Shown here in pieces: positions 26,247 through 34,511 of a DNA stretch of 64,000 nt; position 1 is the stretch's first letter, and every line of letters begins with the position of its first letter. Source of the stretch: JADGHX01 sp037200125. GTDB taxonomy: Bacteria; Pseudomonadota; Gammaproteobacteria; Steroidobacterales; Steroidobacteraceae. The notes below the pieces were generated by a model. That model was not told where the DNA came from. It searched no databases and saw only the letters and a list, made by a program, of their open reading frames with translations. The stretch is taken from NCBI GenBank assembly GCA_037200125.1, contig JBBCGS010000005.1, positions 62,001-126,000 on the forward strand, in the 5' to 3' direction. Position numbers and translations under genes: made by a program.

Positions 26247-26879
26247 ATGTCGCGATTTCTTCTGGTTTGCTGTTGCTCTGCAACGCTCATGCTCACGGCA
26301 TGCGTAACCACCACGTTCACCTCGACCTGGAAGGCGCCGGACGCACAGGGAGTCGACCCCACCGGCAAGAAAGTCGCAGCGGTCTACATGACCAAGGACG
26401 AGAGCAGTCGCCGCGCCGCTGAAGACGTTCTGGCGCGCAAGCTCACCGAGCGCGGAGCGCAGGGCGTAGCGGCGTACACCATCGTCGAGACGTCCGCCGC
26501 CTCGGACGTTGAGCGTACGAAGAAACAGCTGTCGGAAGCGGGTGTCGACGGTGTCGTCATCATGCGTGTGCTCGGGGAGAAGGAACGAACACGAGTGACG
26601 TACGGCGGCCCGCCTTGGGGTTACGCACCGTACTACAGCCACTTCTCCAGCTACTGGGGCTTCGGGTGGGGGGCGCCCTACTCGCCTACCGAGGTCACTA
26701 CCACCACGGAATTGCGCATAGAAACGCTCGTCTACTCGCTCACACGCGATGAGCTGCTGTGGGCCGGCACCAGTCGTACGACCGACCCGGGCAAGATCTC
26801 GAGTCTCGTAGATGAGATTGCGGACTCCGCCGCCAAAGAAATGACCAAGCAGGGAGTGCTGAAGGCCAGACCGAACTAG
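26247..26879 (+). CDS. Lipoprotein of unknown function (DUF4136-like)
   Basis: A 210-residue protein with a lipoprotein signal (FLLVCCCSATLMLTAC). The mature start is VTTTFTSTWKAPDAQG, with the TWK strand common to DUF4136 and similar outer-membrane lipoproteins. A Gly/Tyr/Pro-rich insert (PPWGYAPYYSHFSSYWGFGW) sits in the middle, followed by LVYSLTRDELLWAGTS and a closing helix. A role in the envelope is inferred only. It starts 64 bases after the reductase gene. Confidence 0.75.
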   Translation: MSRFLLVCCCSATLMLTACVTTTFTSTWKAPDAQGVDPTGKKVAAVYMTKDESSRRAAEDVLARKLTERGAQGVAAYTIVETSAASDVERTKKQLSEAGVDGVVIMRVLGEKERTRVTYGGPPWGYAPYYSHFSSYWGFGWGAPYSPTEVTTTTELRIETLVYSLTRDELLWAGTSRTTDPGKISSLVDEIADSAAKEMTKQGVLKARPN

Positions 26880-26884
26880 CCGAA

Positions 26885-26908
26885 GAAGCCCTCGATCGCC
26901 GGGCGGCT
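26885..26908. repeat. Dispersed repeat, single arm of the 1070-1143 palindrome
   Basis: Matches 1072-1095 with one mismatch (ctcgatcg instead of ctcaatcg). It lies 5 bases after the lipoprotein stop codon, but the second arm is missing here. The rest of the gap to TonB receptor 2 (to 27180) shows no gene. Confidence 0.7.
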
Positions 26909-27180
26909 AAGCGGGCCCGCACGGGGAGTTTCCGGCGGCGCCCGCGATTTCTTCCTTCGACTGGGAGAAATCCACCCACAGGGAACTCACACCGCTGCCG
27001 CATTGCACGGATAGTCGACTTTCCGCAACAAGCTGCTCGCAAATCCATACAAGGGTTTGTCTTGCCGAAAGTGCAGCGTCGTCAGGCCCATGAAATGGTC
27101 TGCGCGACGCGAGCCTGTTAAATTCCGATCCCGCGCTCGCTTGGCGCGCGCCAATTCGAAGAATCAAGGGGGATCGGTCA

Positions 27181-29811
27181 ATGAGGTTTACCAGATCAGA
27201 ACACGGCTACGCGCGATTGGCATGCGCGGCCGGCGGGGCTGTGGCCCTGTTCGTCAGCCAGGCCATTTCCGCTCAGGATCAGGGCGGCCTGGAAGAAGTT
27301 GTGGTTACCGCGCAAAGGCGCGAACAGAACGTGCAGGACGTACCGATCGCCATCACCGCCTTCACCGGCGAGATGCTGCAATCGCGCGGACTGAACGACA
27401 TCCACGCGTTGTCGAACATCACCCCGAACGTCAACCTCGATTCGGGTGCGCCCTTCTCGGGCGACAGCTCGGTGCTGTCCGCCTCCATCCGCGGCATCGG
27501 GCAGGACGACTTTGCGTTCAACCTCGATCCTGGCGTGGGCGTGTACCTCGATGGCGTGTATCTCGCGCGTACCATCGGAGCCAACCAGAACCTGCTGGAC
27601 GTCGACCGCATCGAGATCCTGAAGGGTCCGCAGGGCACGCTGTTCGGCCGTAACACGATTGGCGGCGCGATCAGCATCGTCACGCACATTCCGGGTGCGG
27701 AACGGCGGGTCATTGCGACGGCCAGCACCGGCAGCTTCAACCGCCGGGACCTGGCGTTCACCGCAGACATGCCGATCTCGGACAAGCTGCTGACGTCGAT
27801 CAGCGTGTCTTCCCAGGAACGCGATGGGTACCAGAAGGTCATTCCCTATCCGAGCAACTCCTTAATCGGCTCTACGCCCTTCGTCGTAGATCAGCAGACG
27901 GCGTTTCCGAAGGCGGGCTACGAGACCTCGAACGCCAACGGCGGCCAGGACCTGAAGGTCATTCGCGGCAAAGCGCTGTGGCATGCCTCGGATGATGTGG
28001 ACGTCACCTTGGCGGGTGACTGGGCCAGGCAGGATCAGTCGGCTTTCCCGACGACCGTCGTCGGCGTGTCTACGCCTGCGCTCTCGGAAGGCGCTCGCGC
28101 GACACTGCCGGGGCCGACGTTCGGCTTCATGGGCGGACTGTACAACTACTGCATCGGCACGCCGGCTGCGGAGCTCAACACGCCAACGAACTTCGGTGGC
28201 ATCTTCGGCACGCAGGTCGGCGGCATGTGCGGCCCCCGTGGCCAGGGTCTCAACCTCGCGGCCGGCGGCGCGGCCCTCGGTGGCGCGGGTTACGTTGGCG
28301 GCCCGGGCGGTAACAGCCTGCTCAGCAACCAGCCGCGCATCTTCTGGAATTTCGCCAACACGCAGACCGGCGACATCGACAAGACCTATGCGACCGGCCC
28401 GAGTTTCGCCAAGTACAACTCGGCGGGCACGTCGGTCACCGTGGACGTGAAGCTGCCGGAGGACCTGACTTTCAAGTCCATCACCGGCTGGCGCTATATC
28501 GACTGGCACGTGGGCGTCGACCTCGACGGCACGCCGGAAACGATCCAGGAAGTGTCGGACCACCAGTACCAGCACCAGATCTCGCAGGAGTTCCAGCTGG
28601 CCGGCAAGGCCTTCGACAACAAGCTGGACTGGGTGACGGGGCTCTACTACTTCAAGGAAGCCGGCTACGTGCACGACTACGTGCCGTTCGGCGGTGGCCT
28701 GTTCATCTACGACGTCGCGAACGACGTGGACACGGAGTCCTATGCGGTCTTCACGCATGCGGACTACAAGATCACCGACAAGTTCGGCCTGACGGTCGGC
28801 GCGCGCTATTCGAAGGACGACAAGAAGTTCGAAGGCGGCCAGGCGGATCTCGACGGCTACTCCTACAAGTCGGCGGGATGCTTCACGGCGGCAGGTCCGG
28901 ACATGGCCTGCTGGAACCGGTTCGTGTCGACTCCGGGCTCGCCCGGCTTCGGCCTTGCGCCGTTCCCGGATCCGACCAACCCGTACCGCTACTTCCCGCC
29001 GGGTGAACAGAGCCAGAAGGCCAGCATCTTCACGCCGACGGTGGGATTCCAGTTCCATGCCACCGACGATGTGATGCTCTACACGAGCTATTCGAAGGGC
29101 TTCAAGGCTGGCGGCTGGACCACGCGCCTGTCGAACCCGCTCGCGAACATCGACGATGCCGCGTTCGGGCCGGAGAAGGATGAGACGTACGAGTTGGGCG
29201 CGAAATCGCAGCTCCTGAACCGTCACCTGCAAGTGAACGGCGCGGTGTTCGACAGCAAGTACACGGGCATTCAGCTCAACATCCAGGAAGCTGCCTCACC
29301 GGTGTTGCACAACGCAGGCGACGCACGGATCAAGGGCGCGGAGCTCGAGATCGAAGGCGTGATTGACGGCGGATTCTCGGTGTTGGCCTCCGCGTCGTAC
29401 ATCGACGCGAAGTACACATCGGTGTTCGCGTCAGCCGCCTCGCAGGGCATTACGACGGCCAACAAGCTGCCCAAGACGCCGAAGACGAAGTTCAGCGTCG
29501 GCCCGCAGTACGACCTCACGCTGCCCAACTCCGGCGTATTGCGGTTCGGAGCGGACTACACGCACACCTCGGACATGTTCAACGACGCGCCAAACTCGCC
29601 GTTGCTGCATCGTCCGGCGGTAAACAACTGGAACGCGGCCGTCCACTACCTCTCGCCGGAGACGCGGTACGAGCTGACGCTCGGTGGCACGAACCTCAGC
29701 GACGAGCGGTATATCGTCGTGGGTTCGGTGAATGGCGCGGAGGGTGAAACCGTCGCTACGTATAGCCGGCCGCGCGAGTGGTATTTGACGCTTCGGGTGA
29801 ACTTCGATTGA
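27181..29811 (+). CDS. TonB-dependent outer-membrane receptor 2
   Basis: An 876-residue receptor. The signal peptide ends at SQAISAQ, followed by a plug with EEVVVTAQRREQNVQDVPIA, SIRGIGQDDFAFNLDPGVGV and DRIEILKGPQGTLFGRNTIG, the wording of the Sphingomonas/Caulobacter-type receptor family. The barrel closes with REWYLTLRVNFD. ATG at 27181 follows aaggggga by 7 bases. Ligand unknown. It is the last ordinary chromosomal gene before the RHS locus; its terminator marks the edge of the array. Confidence 0.93.
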   Translation: MRFTRSEHGYARLACAAGGAVALFVSQAISAQDQGGLEEVVVTAQRREQNVQDVPIAITAFTGEMLQSRGLNDIHALSNITPNVNLDSGAPFSGDSSVLSASIRGIGQDDFAFNLDPGVGVYLDGVYLARTIGANQNLLDVDRIEILKGPQGTLFGRNTIGGAISIVTHIPGAERRVIATASTGSFNRRDLAFTADMPISDKLLTSISVSSQERDGYQKVIPYPSNSLIGSTPFVVDQQTAFPKAGYETSNANGGQDLKVIRGKALWHASDDVDVTLAGDWARQDQSAFPTTVVGVSTPALSEGARATLPGPTFGFMGGLYNYCIGTPAAELNTPTNFGGIFGTQVGGMCGPRGQGLNLAAGGAALGGAGYVGGPGGNSLLSNQPRIFWNFANTQTGDIDKTYATGPSFAKYNSAGTSVTVDVKLPEDLTFKSITGWRYIDWHVGVDLDGTPETIQEVSDHQYQHQISQEFQLAGKAFDNKLDWVTGLYYFKEAGYVHDYVPFGGGLFIYDVANDVDTESYAVFTHADYKITDKFGLTVGARYSKDDKKFEGGQADLDGYSYKSAGCFTAAGPDMACWNRFVSTPGSPGFGLAPFPDPTNPYRYFPPGEQSQKASIFTPTVGFQFHATDDVMLYTSYSKGFKAGGWTTRLSNPLANIDDAAFGPEKDETYELGAKSQLLNRHLQVNGAVFDSKYTGIQLNIQEAASPVLHNAGDARIKGAELEIEGVIDGGFSVLASASYIDAKYTSVFASAASQGITTANKLPKTPKTKFSVGPQYDLTLPNSGVLRFGADYTHTSDMFNDAPNSPLLHRPAVNNWNAAVHYLSPETRYELTLGGTNLSDERYIVVGSVNGAEGETVATYSRPREWYLTLRVNFD

Positions 29812-29820
29812 TGATCGATC

Positions 29821-29851
29821 GGGGGCTGGGAGCGATTTGCTCCCAGCCCCC
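29821..29851. terminator. Terminator hairpin between TonB receptor 2 and the RHS array
   Basis: Perfect 13-bp arms gggggctgggagc / gctcccagccccc with loop gattt, 9 bases after the receptor stop. It could stop transcripts from both sides. Confidence 0.75.
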
Positions 29852-29986
29852 CGGCGCGCAAGCGCGTCCGGATCAGACGAGCAGGGAGAAGCTCCCCCCC
29901 TGGAAGTCGCGATGATTCACACTCCGTACCGTCAGGATCGATACCGTCGAGAGGGTCATTCTCTACATACGTGTAGAGATTAAAGT
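29852..29986 (-). pseudogene. Cassette 12: terminal RHS-CT relic
   Basis: Minus-strand translation reads NLYTYVENDPLDGIDPDGTE, the RHS core junction, then loses similarity and continues into the region antisense to TonB receptor 2. No toxin domain or immunity gene remains. This is the distal end of the array. Confidence 0.75.
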
Positions 29987-30000
29987 CATCATCAGTTTCT
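29975..30000. other. Cassette junction J12 (core-site-like inverted repeat)
   Basis: Arms agagattaa and tcagtttct around an 8-nt spacer; three mismatches to the consensus arms agagattga / tcaatctct. The outer flank tacgctgtcgtagtcg matches the flank of J3, J7, J8 and J9. Confidence 0.5.
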
Positions 30001-30028
30001 TACGCTGTCGTAGTCGTAGACAGCGTAA

Positions 30029-30550
30029 TCAGTGGAACGACGACGCTTGAAGCTCCTCCGTCCCGCAGGAGACCAGATCCATCGTAATCACTCGATCAGG
30101 CGCGTGAGAAGAGACTTGCACTGCCAGGAGGCCCTTCGTCGGCGAAAAGACAACTGAAGAATAAGTGGGCACAGTGCCAGCCTCCACGCGTACTGGCTCG
30201 GCATGAATCAGGACCAACGCTGTTGGATCAGATCGCGGAGCGGACATCGTAAAGTGATACCCCTCAAGGTCCCATTGAGCAGGCACTTCGTTCGGCGGAC
30301 GCGCCGGCAGCACAAGAGGAAACGGCTTCACAAAGCCGGAGACAAAATCCGAACGAGCCATCCTCATGACGTTCGAAACATCTTTTCCGCGTACTACACC
30401 ATTCTCAAGGTCGATTACCGTCGGTTCGCGGTCGAACACGCCATGATTGATCTCACACAACTGAAACTCGCTGCGGGGCACCTGACAGGCACTCACCAGA
30501 AACACCGCGACCACTGCGATAAGCATCCGCATCGGCACATTCTCTTGCAT
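30029..30550 (-). CDS. Cassette 11 immunity lipoprotein
   Basis: A 173-residue lipoprotein (signal LIAVVAVFLVSAC, mature C then QVPRSEFQLCE). It follows the cassette 11 metallopeptidase by 18 bases, with an AGGA site 9 bases before ATG 30550. It is a paralogue of the cassette 2 immunity protein at 49959-50468: both have PR(S/A)EFQLCE, TVIDL, GIVRG/GVVRG-type strands and PNE(V/L)P. I infer that it neutralises the toxin in the periplasm. The family is unnamed to me. Confidence 0.75.
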   Translation of the reverse strand: MQENVPMRMLIAVVAVFLVSACQVPRSEFQLCEINHGVFDREPTVIDLENGVVRGKDVSNVMRMARSDFVSGFVKPFPLVLPARPPNEVPAQWDLEGYHFTMSAPRSDPTALVLIHAEPVRVEAGTVPTYSSVVFSPTKGLLAVQVSSHAPDRVITMDLVSCGTEELQASSFH

Positions 30551-30568
30551 GAACTACGTCCTGGTTCG

Positions 30569-31276
30569 TCAATTGCAGGGCGGATAACCACCAAAGCCTA
30601 AGAATCCTCCGATCCGTTCGCAACCCCCGCTCCCCAGGCCATACGTCTTCAACCGCTCTCGGGCCAAGTCATCCAGTTGATGGTGGATGCCTGACGGTAA
30701 GGCTTGCCCGCCCCATTCGTCATGCAGGCGTTCGTGTATGAGAGTACGAGCCGCATTTCCTGCCTTGGAGAAGGTGCTCGGGGCGTCAGTGTTGATCGCA
30801 ATAACCTTGTTGCCGTTGACCGTGGTGAAGTAACCACGCGTTTCGGAGTCGACACTCGGATCCCTGGTCAGGTTGCGGATCTCCGCGCTGGAACCAAGCT
30901 GTATACCTATCCCTTTCCATGCACCGCTGCCCGCAGCCGCGCCGACGAACTGCGACACAGCTCGGATGAAGTTGGCCTTGTCGCCAGTCGCACCGAATAC
31001 TTCTGCGCCTGATGCGGAGAGATTTGCCCCGCTGTGTCCTGTAATGAATGATGCAAAATCCTGCGATAACGTCGCGATCTGGTTGCCCGTCAAATCCTTA
31101 TCCTTGACATCGCCATCCCCATTTCCATCAACGCCCACGCACGATTCTATATTCGTACCAGTCGCCTTTGCGCACACTCTCGCCAATCCTGAGGGATCAC
31201 TGAGATTCACAGGATCGTTGTACGCGTAGGTATAGAGATTGAAGTCATCCTTAACCACTCTCCGCATCATGGCCAC
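30569..31276 (-). CDS. Cassette 11: orphan RHS-CT, HExxH metallopeptidase toxin
   Basis: A 235-residue frame opening with KDDFNLYTYAYNDPVNLSDP, the RHS junction, followed by a toxin domain with GVDGNGDGDV (calcium-loop-like), GAEVFGATGDKANFIRAVSQ and the zinc motif LIHERLHDEWG (HExxH). It is very close to the cassette 2 toxin throughout. A GTG at 31276 gives a possible free-standing start, but without an obvious ribosome site; it may be expressed only after joining the RHS core. Cys residues at the end (GGCERIGG, YPPCN) suggest disulfides and a periplasmic site of action. Confidence 0.8.
   Translation of the reverse strand: MAMMRRVVKDDFNLYTYAYNDPVNLSDPSGLARVCAKATGTNIESCVGVDGNGDGDVKDKDLTGNQIATLSQDFASFITGHSGANLSASGAEVFGATGDKANFIRAVSQFVGAAAGSGAWKGIGIQLGSSAEIRNLTRDPSVDSETRGYFTTVNGNKVIAINTDAPSTFSKAGNAARTLIHERLHDEWGGQALPSGIHHQLDDLARERLKTYGLGSGGCERIGGFLGFGGYPPCN
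31234..31259. other. Cassette junction J11
   Basis: Left arm agagattga is intact; the right arm (ttaaccact) has diverged and the spacer is agtcatcc. RHS codons DDFNLY start here on the minus strand. Confidence 0.45.
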
Positions 31277-31289
31277 AGGTGGCGGCGTC

Positions 31290-31922
31290 CTACTTGCTGA
31301 GCAGGCCTTGTCTTCCTTGAAGAATCATTTGGACAGCGGCGGTGCGCCGCTCGTCGGCAGTTTGCGCTGGGCTAGCCACTGAGCCATACGCCGTAACGCC
31401 GAAATCAGTGTTGAAGATAAAATACAGAACGGGGCCAGGATTTGGACTCCTTGTGCGCCCCCCGTCAGCCTCCATGCAAGCATCGATACCCGAATGCTGC
31501 TGGCAGTCGGAGCTAATCAGAGCAACCTGACAGGTGGTAGCGTCGCCGCGAAAGCATTCCTCCACGTGGAAAGCGCTCCCAGCGGTCACATATGCTGCGC
31601 TCGGCGAGAGTTTACCCCGAGGCACGGCGAACACCCTGTAAGACCCGAAGATGCACTTGTACTGTTCATTGGAACAATCGTGCACGTCAACAGAGACCTT
31701 CTCCAGAAGCCTGCGCTTCTCACTCTCCAAGGGAGACCTCGGAGCAATTTGAGCACCTTGCCAGCGTCCCGAGGAGAAGCGCTCATAGTACGTTCGGACG
31801 GCGTTCTCATAACGAGTCTCCTGCGCGGTGTCCCCGATTCCCGTGGGTGCGGGGATTACCGCGCAAGAAAACGCTGTACACAGAAAAAACGCCGTAAAAC
31901 GACGAGCTAGATTGCCAAGCAT
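31290..31922 (-). CDS. Cassette 10 immunity protein, secreted Cys-rich
   Basis: About 210 residues with an N-terminal export signal (FTAFFLCTAFSCAVIPAP). It contains the motif DCSNEQYKCIF, shared with the immunity proteins of cassettes 3 and 6 (DCSNDEFECLF, DCSDEQFECVF), then FAVPRGKLSPSAAY and a Cys-rich EECFRGDATTC segment. ATG at 31922 overlaps the toxin stop (TGATG), so toxin and immunity are translationally coupled. It is intact although its toxin gene has lost its front to an IS element. Confidence 0.72.
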   Translation of the reverse strand: MLGNLARRFTAFFLCTAFSCAVIPAPTGIGDTAQETRYENAVRTYYERFSSGRWQGAQIAPRSPLESEKRRLLEKVSVDVHDCSNEQYKCIFGSYRVFAVPRGKLSPSAAYVTAGSAFHVEECFRGDATTCQVALISSDCQQHSGIDACMEADGGRTRSPNPGPVLYFIFNTDFGVTAYGSVASPAQTADERRTAAVQMILQGRQGLLSK

Positions 31923-32197
31923 CACTGATCTATCCCCAATAGAGTTATTGCAGCCTTGTCGAACGACTCCTGGTGGGCTCCGCTGTAATCTCCAAGGCTC
32001 AAATTACCTCTGATGACGGAGTCGTTCACCTTGTCGTGCATGCCCTCGTGAATAATAGCGATCTGCCTCACGGCATCGGCATCTAGATTGGGGTCAAGTC
32101 CCGGGATGGTGTACTCACCAGTGACTCCAACACCACTGATCGTCGTCTGACCATTCTCCGTGTAGATCGCGTTCTCTCCGCCTGGAGAAGCGACCAT
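31922..32197 (-). pseudogene. Cassette 10: truncated HExxH metallopeptidase toxin
   Basis: The remaining 91 residues keep IAIIHEGMHDKV (HExxH) and the downstream GAHQESFDKAAITLL, where H is a likely third zinc ligand conserved in cassettes 3, 6 and 8. The RHS junction and N-terminal part are missing: the frame begins exactly at the end of the IS3-family element (ATG 32195-32197 abuts the IS end). Confidence 0.75.
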
Positions 32198-32227
32198 TGG
32201 ACCTGCCCCGCTTCCGTGGACAGTTTT

Positions 32228-33181
32228 CTATCTCAATCTCACGGTCTTTGTGATTCCCGTCCTCCTTTGGATCTTACAACGCAGCGTAGTCTGACGCGCC
32301 AGCGGCAGAAGCTCTCGCGACCGCCTGCGCCGAGTTGCTCGCCGGTGCGCACGTTCGTAGTTGATCGGTGAACGATAGCCCAACGAAGAATGGCGACGAT
32401 GCGGGTTGTACCAGCCTTCGATCCATTCAAACACGGCCATCTTCGCTTCGGCCTGCGACTTGAAGCGCCGACGGCTGAGCAACTCACGCTCCAGTGTCGC
32501 GAATAAGCTCTCCGCCATCGCGTTATCGTACGCATCTCCCACCGAGCCCATCGACGGCATGACATGCGCCTCCTGGCAGCGCTTGCCGAACGCGTAGCTC
32601 GTGTACTGACAGCCCCTATCGGAGTGATGGATCACGCCTTCAGGGCGGCGCTGCGCGAGAGCCATGTCGAGGGCCGCGAGGATCAGCTCGGTCTTCAGGT
32701 GCGTTTCCATGGCCCACCCGACGATCCGTCGCGAGTACACGTCCAGCACGATCGCCAGATACACAAATCCCGCCCATGTCGGAACGTAGGTGATGTCCGC
32801 CACCCAGAGTCTGTCCGGACCCTCTGAATAGAAGCGCCGTTCCACCAGATCCACCGCGCGCGCGGCTTTCGGATCGCTCGTGGTGGTCACCACGAACTTC
32901 CGCAGACTCGCCCCACGCAGCCCCTCCGCGCGCATCAGCCGCGCCACGCGTTTGCGTCCGACGCGGATCTGATGCGCATCGGCCAGCTCCGCGTGGATGT
33001 TGGGCGCTCCGTAGGTCTCGCGCGAAAAACGATAAATCGCGTGGATCTTCGCGGTCAGGGCGATGTCCTCACGTGCCCGTGCTGACATGGGTCGGCTCAG
33101 CCACGCGTAGTAACCGCTCTTGGAAATGCCCAGCAGCCGGCACATCTGCGCAACTGACTGGGTGGCCTGGTTCGCCTTCAC
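32228..33181 (-). CDS. IS3-family transposase OrfB
   Basis: A 317-residue DDE transposase. A HTH_21-type region (MCRLLGISKSGYYAWLSRP) precedes the rve catalytic core: D in LWVADITYVPTWAGF, D in HHSDRGCQYTSYAFG, and E in DNAMAESLFATLERELL. Its start overlaps the OrfA stop by 4 bases, consistent with the usual OrfA/OrfB arrangement. It appears intact. Confidence 0.95.
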   Translation of the reverse strand: MKANQATQSVAQMCRLLGISKSGYYAWLSRPMSARAREDIALTAKIHAIYRFSRETYGAPNIHAELADAHQIRVGRKRVARLMRAEGLRGASLRKFVVTTTSDPKAARAVDLVERRFYSEGPDRLWVADITYVPTWAGFVYLAIVLDVYSRRIVGWAMETHLKTELILAALDMALAQRRPEGVIHHSDRGCQYTSYAFGKRCQEAHVMPSMGSVGDAYDNAMAESLFATLERELLSRRRFKSQAEAKMAVFEWIEGWYNPHRRHSSLGYRSPINYERAHRRATRRRRSRELLPLARQTTLRCKIQRRTGITKTVRLR

Positions 33182-33492
33182 GAATCCGAAGAGCGCTTCG
33201 ATTTCGCAGGCGCCTCGTTCGCGAACCAGGCCGCGGCTTTTGCAAGGATCTCCCGCTCCTCCTTCAGCCGCCGGTTCTCACGGCGCAGCCGCGTGAGCTC
33301 CTCACGCTCGGCGCTCGTCAGACCTCCATCACCCCGGCCTACATCGCGCGCCGCCTGCTTCACCCACTGACGAATCGTCCAGCCGGTGCAGCCGAACTCC
33401 TTCGCAAGTTCCTCGAATGAGCGGCCCGCACGATGCAGCTCCACCATCTGCCGCCGGAACTCCGGCGTGTATCTCGTACCCTTCTTTGCCAT
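33178..33492 (-). CDS. IS3-family transposase OrfA
   Basis: A 104-residue helix-turn-helix protein (KGTRYTPEFRRQMVELHRAG, LAKEFGCTGWTIRQWVKQA), with a leucine-zipper-like RRENRRLKEEREILAKAAAW. ATG at 33492 is preceded by gaggag. It binds the IS ends and forms the OrfAB transposase with OrfB. Confidence 0.93.
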   Translation of the reverse strand: MAKKGTRYTPEFRRQMVELHRAGRSFEELAKEFGCTGWTIRQWVKQAARDVGRGDGGLTSAEREELTRLRRENRRLKEEREILAKAAAWFANEAPAKSKRSSDS

Positions 33493-33579
33493 TGAAGACT
33501 CCTCGGTTTGTGACACTGAAGAGTCCACGAAAGCGGGTCAAGTCCAATCACCCACATCGATTGCATCCTCGGCACTCCG

Positions 33580-33936
33580 ATGACTCAGGATGAGAAGTTA
33601 TTTTTCAGGCAGCTCGGCGCGCGCATCGCAGAGCTCCGCAAGACCCACGGGCTCACCCAGGCGCAGCTCGCCGAGACGCTCGATCTCACTCAGCAGATGG
33701 TGGCTTCTAACGAGGTCGGCCGGCGGCGAGTACCGGTCTCGCTCCTGCCGGCGATCGCCGAAGCCCTCGCCGTCTCCGTCGAGACTCTCATCGGGCAGAA
33801 GGACGCCGCGCCCGGCAAGCGCGGACCCGCCCCGAAGCTTCAGCAGCAGATGGAGCGCATCCAGCGACTGCCACGCGCCAGGCAGCGCTTCTTCATGGAC
33901 ATGATCGATACCGTGCTCGCTCAGCAGGATCGCTGA
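33580..33936 (+). CDS. XRE-family regulator, remnant of a third module
   Basis: A 118-residue protein with a HTH_3 domain (LRKTHGLTQAQLAETLDLTQ, QMVASNEVGRRRVPVSLLPA). It is nearly identical to the XRE proteins at 46098 and 56934 but lacks their promoter and first ~14 residues, because sequence homology stops at the IS end (33547). It therefore marks the right end of a third copy of the mobile module whose other genes are missing here. Without its own upstream region it may not be expressed. Confidence 0.85.
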   Translation: MTQDEKLFFRQLGARIAELRKTHGLTQAQLAETLDLTQQMVASNEVGRRRVPVSLLPAIAEALAVSVETLIGQKDAAPGKRGPAPKLQQQMERIQRLPRARQRFFMDMIDTVLAQQDR

Positions 33937-33996
33937 GCTGCCGCAGCCCCGCAGAAGTACAGGGCGGCATCAAGCGCTCACCGCGTACGGCCAGGC

Positions 33997-34488
33997 TCAA
34001 CGCAGTGACGCGGTCGTGTTGAGGCAGTTTCCTGGCGTCATTGTCCGCGATCGCGCCTCTGCGTGATCGATTTCTCGACGGAGAGATTTCGCGTCCTCGC
34101 CGTCTGCGGGCAATGATTTCAACGCTAACTCCAGAACGTAAATCCCTCGAAGCACTACACATGGGTCGTTCGCAGTGGCGAGATTTTGCCCAAGGTGAGT
34201 TAGTGCGTTCGAGTTTCTGTTGTCGACCGCTACCTGGTGCCAGTACTCGTTGCGCTGCCTGTCGAAGTGCTCACCACTGTAGTAGCCGACCAGCTCCCAA
34301 GCGGCATCCGCATCTCCCTTCAACGCCTTCTGTGCCGCCACTTCGGCAGCCGCATCAGAGCTCAGCGAGCCACGAGGTGCCAAGGCAGCAACAGCGGCTG
34401 ATGAGCCAGAGACCTGCGCATCTGTCTTTGCCCCCTCTGAACACGCTACTAGCGACAACGCCACGAACGTCAGGGCTACTCTTCGCAT
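33997..34488 (-). CDS. Cassette 9 immunity lipoprotein
   Basis: A 163-residue lipoprotein (signal RRVALTFVALSLVAC, lipobox LVAC). The mature protein has Sel1/TPR-like helices (QKALKGDADAAWELVGYYSG, LTHLGQNLATANDPC). The start at 34488 is chosen for the signal peptide. It follows the caspase-like toxin by 23 bases. Immunity role inferred from position. Confidence 0.7.
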   Translation of the reverse strand: MRRVALTFVALSLVACSEGAKTDAQVSGSSAAVAALAPRGSLSSDAAAEVAAQKALKGDADAAWELVGYYSGEHFDRQRNEYWHQVAVDNRNSNALTHLGQNLATANDPCVVLRGIYVLELALKSLPADGEDAKSLRREIDHAEARSRTMTPGNCLNTTASLR

Positions 34489-34511
34489 TGGGTTAAATCC
34501 TTGCACGCTCG

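Larger units (their letters stand above)
32198..33546 (-). mobile_element. IS3-family insertion sequence
   Basis: Terminal inverted repeats of about 25 bases: tggacctgccccgcttccgt from 32198, and on the opposite strand tggacttgacccgctttcgt from 33546 inward. The element is 1349 bp and encodes OrfA and OrfB. No 3-4 bp target duplication was found (left flank cat, right flank atc), which fits a deletion or recombination after insertion rather than a simple insertion. Confidence 0.9.

Noticed and set aside
26907..27167. Small minus-strand frame upstream of TonB receptor 2
   Set aside because: No ribosome site or known motif; it covers the receptor's promoter region and looks like a shadow.
32195..33549. 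Target-site duplication flanking the IS3-family element
   Set aside because: Left flank cat and right flank atc do not match; deletion is more likely.
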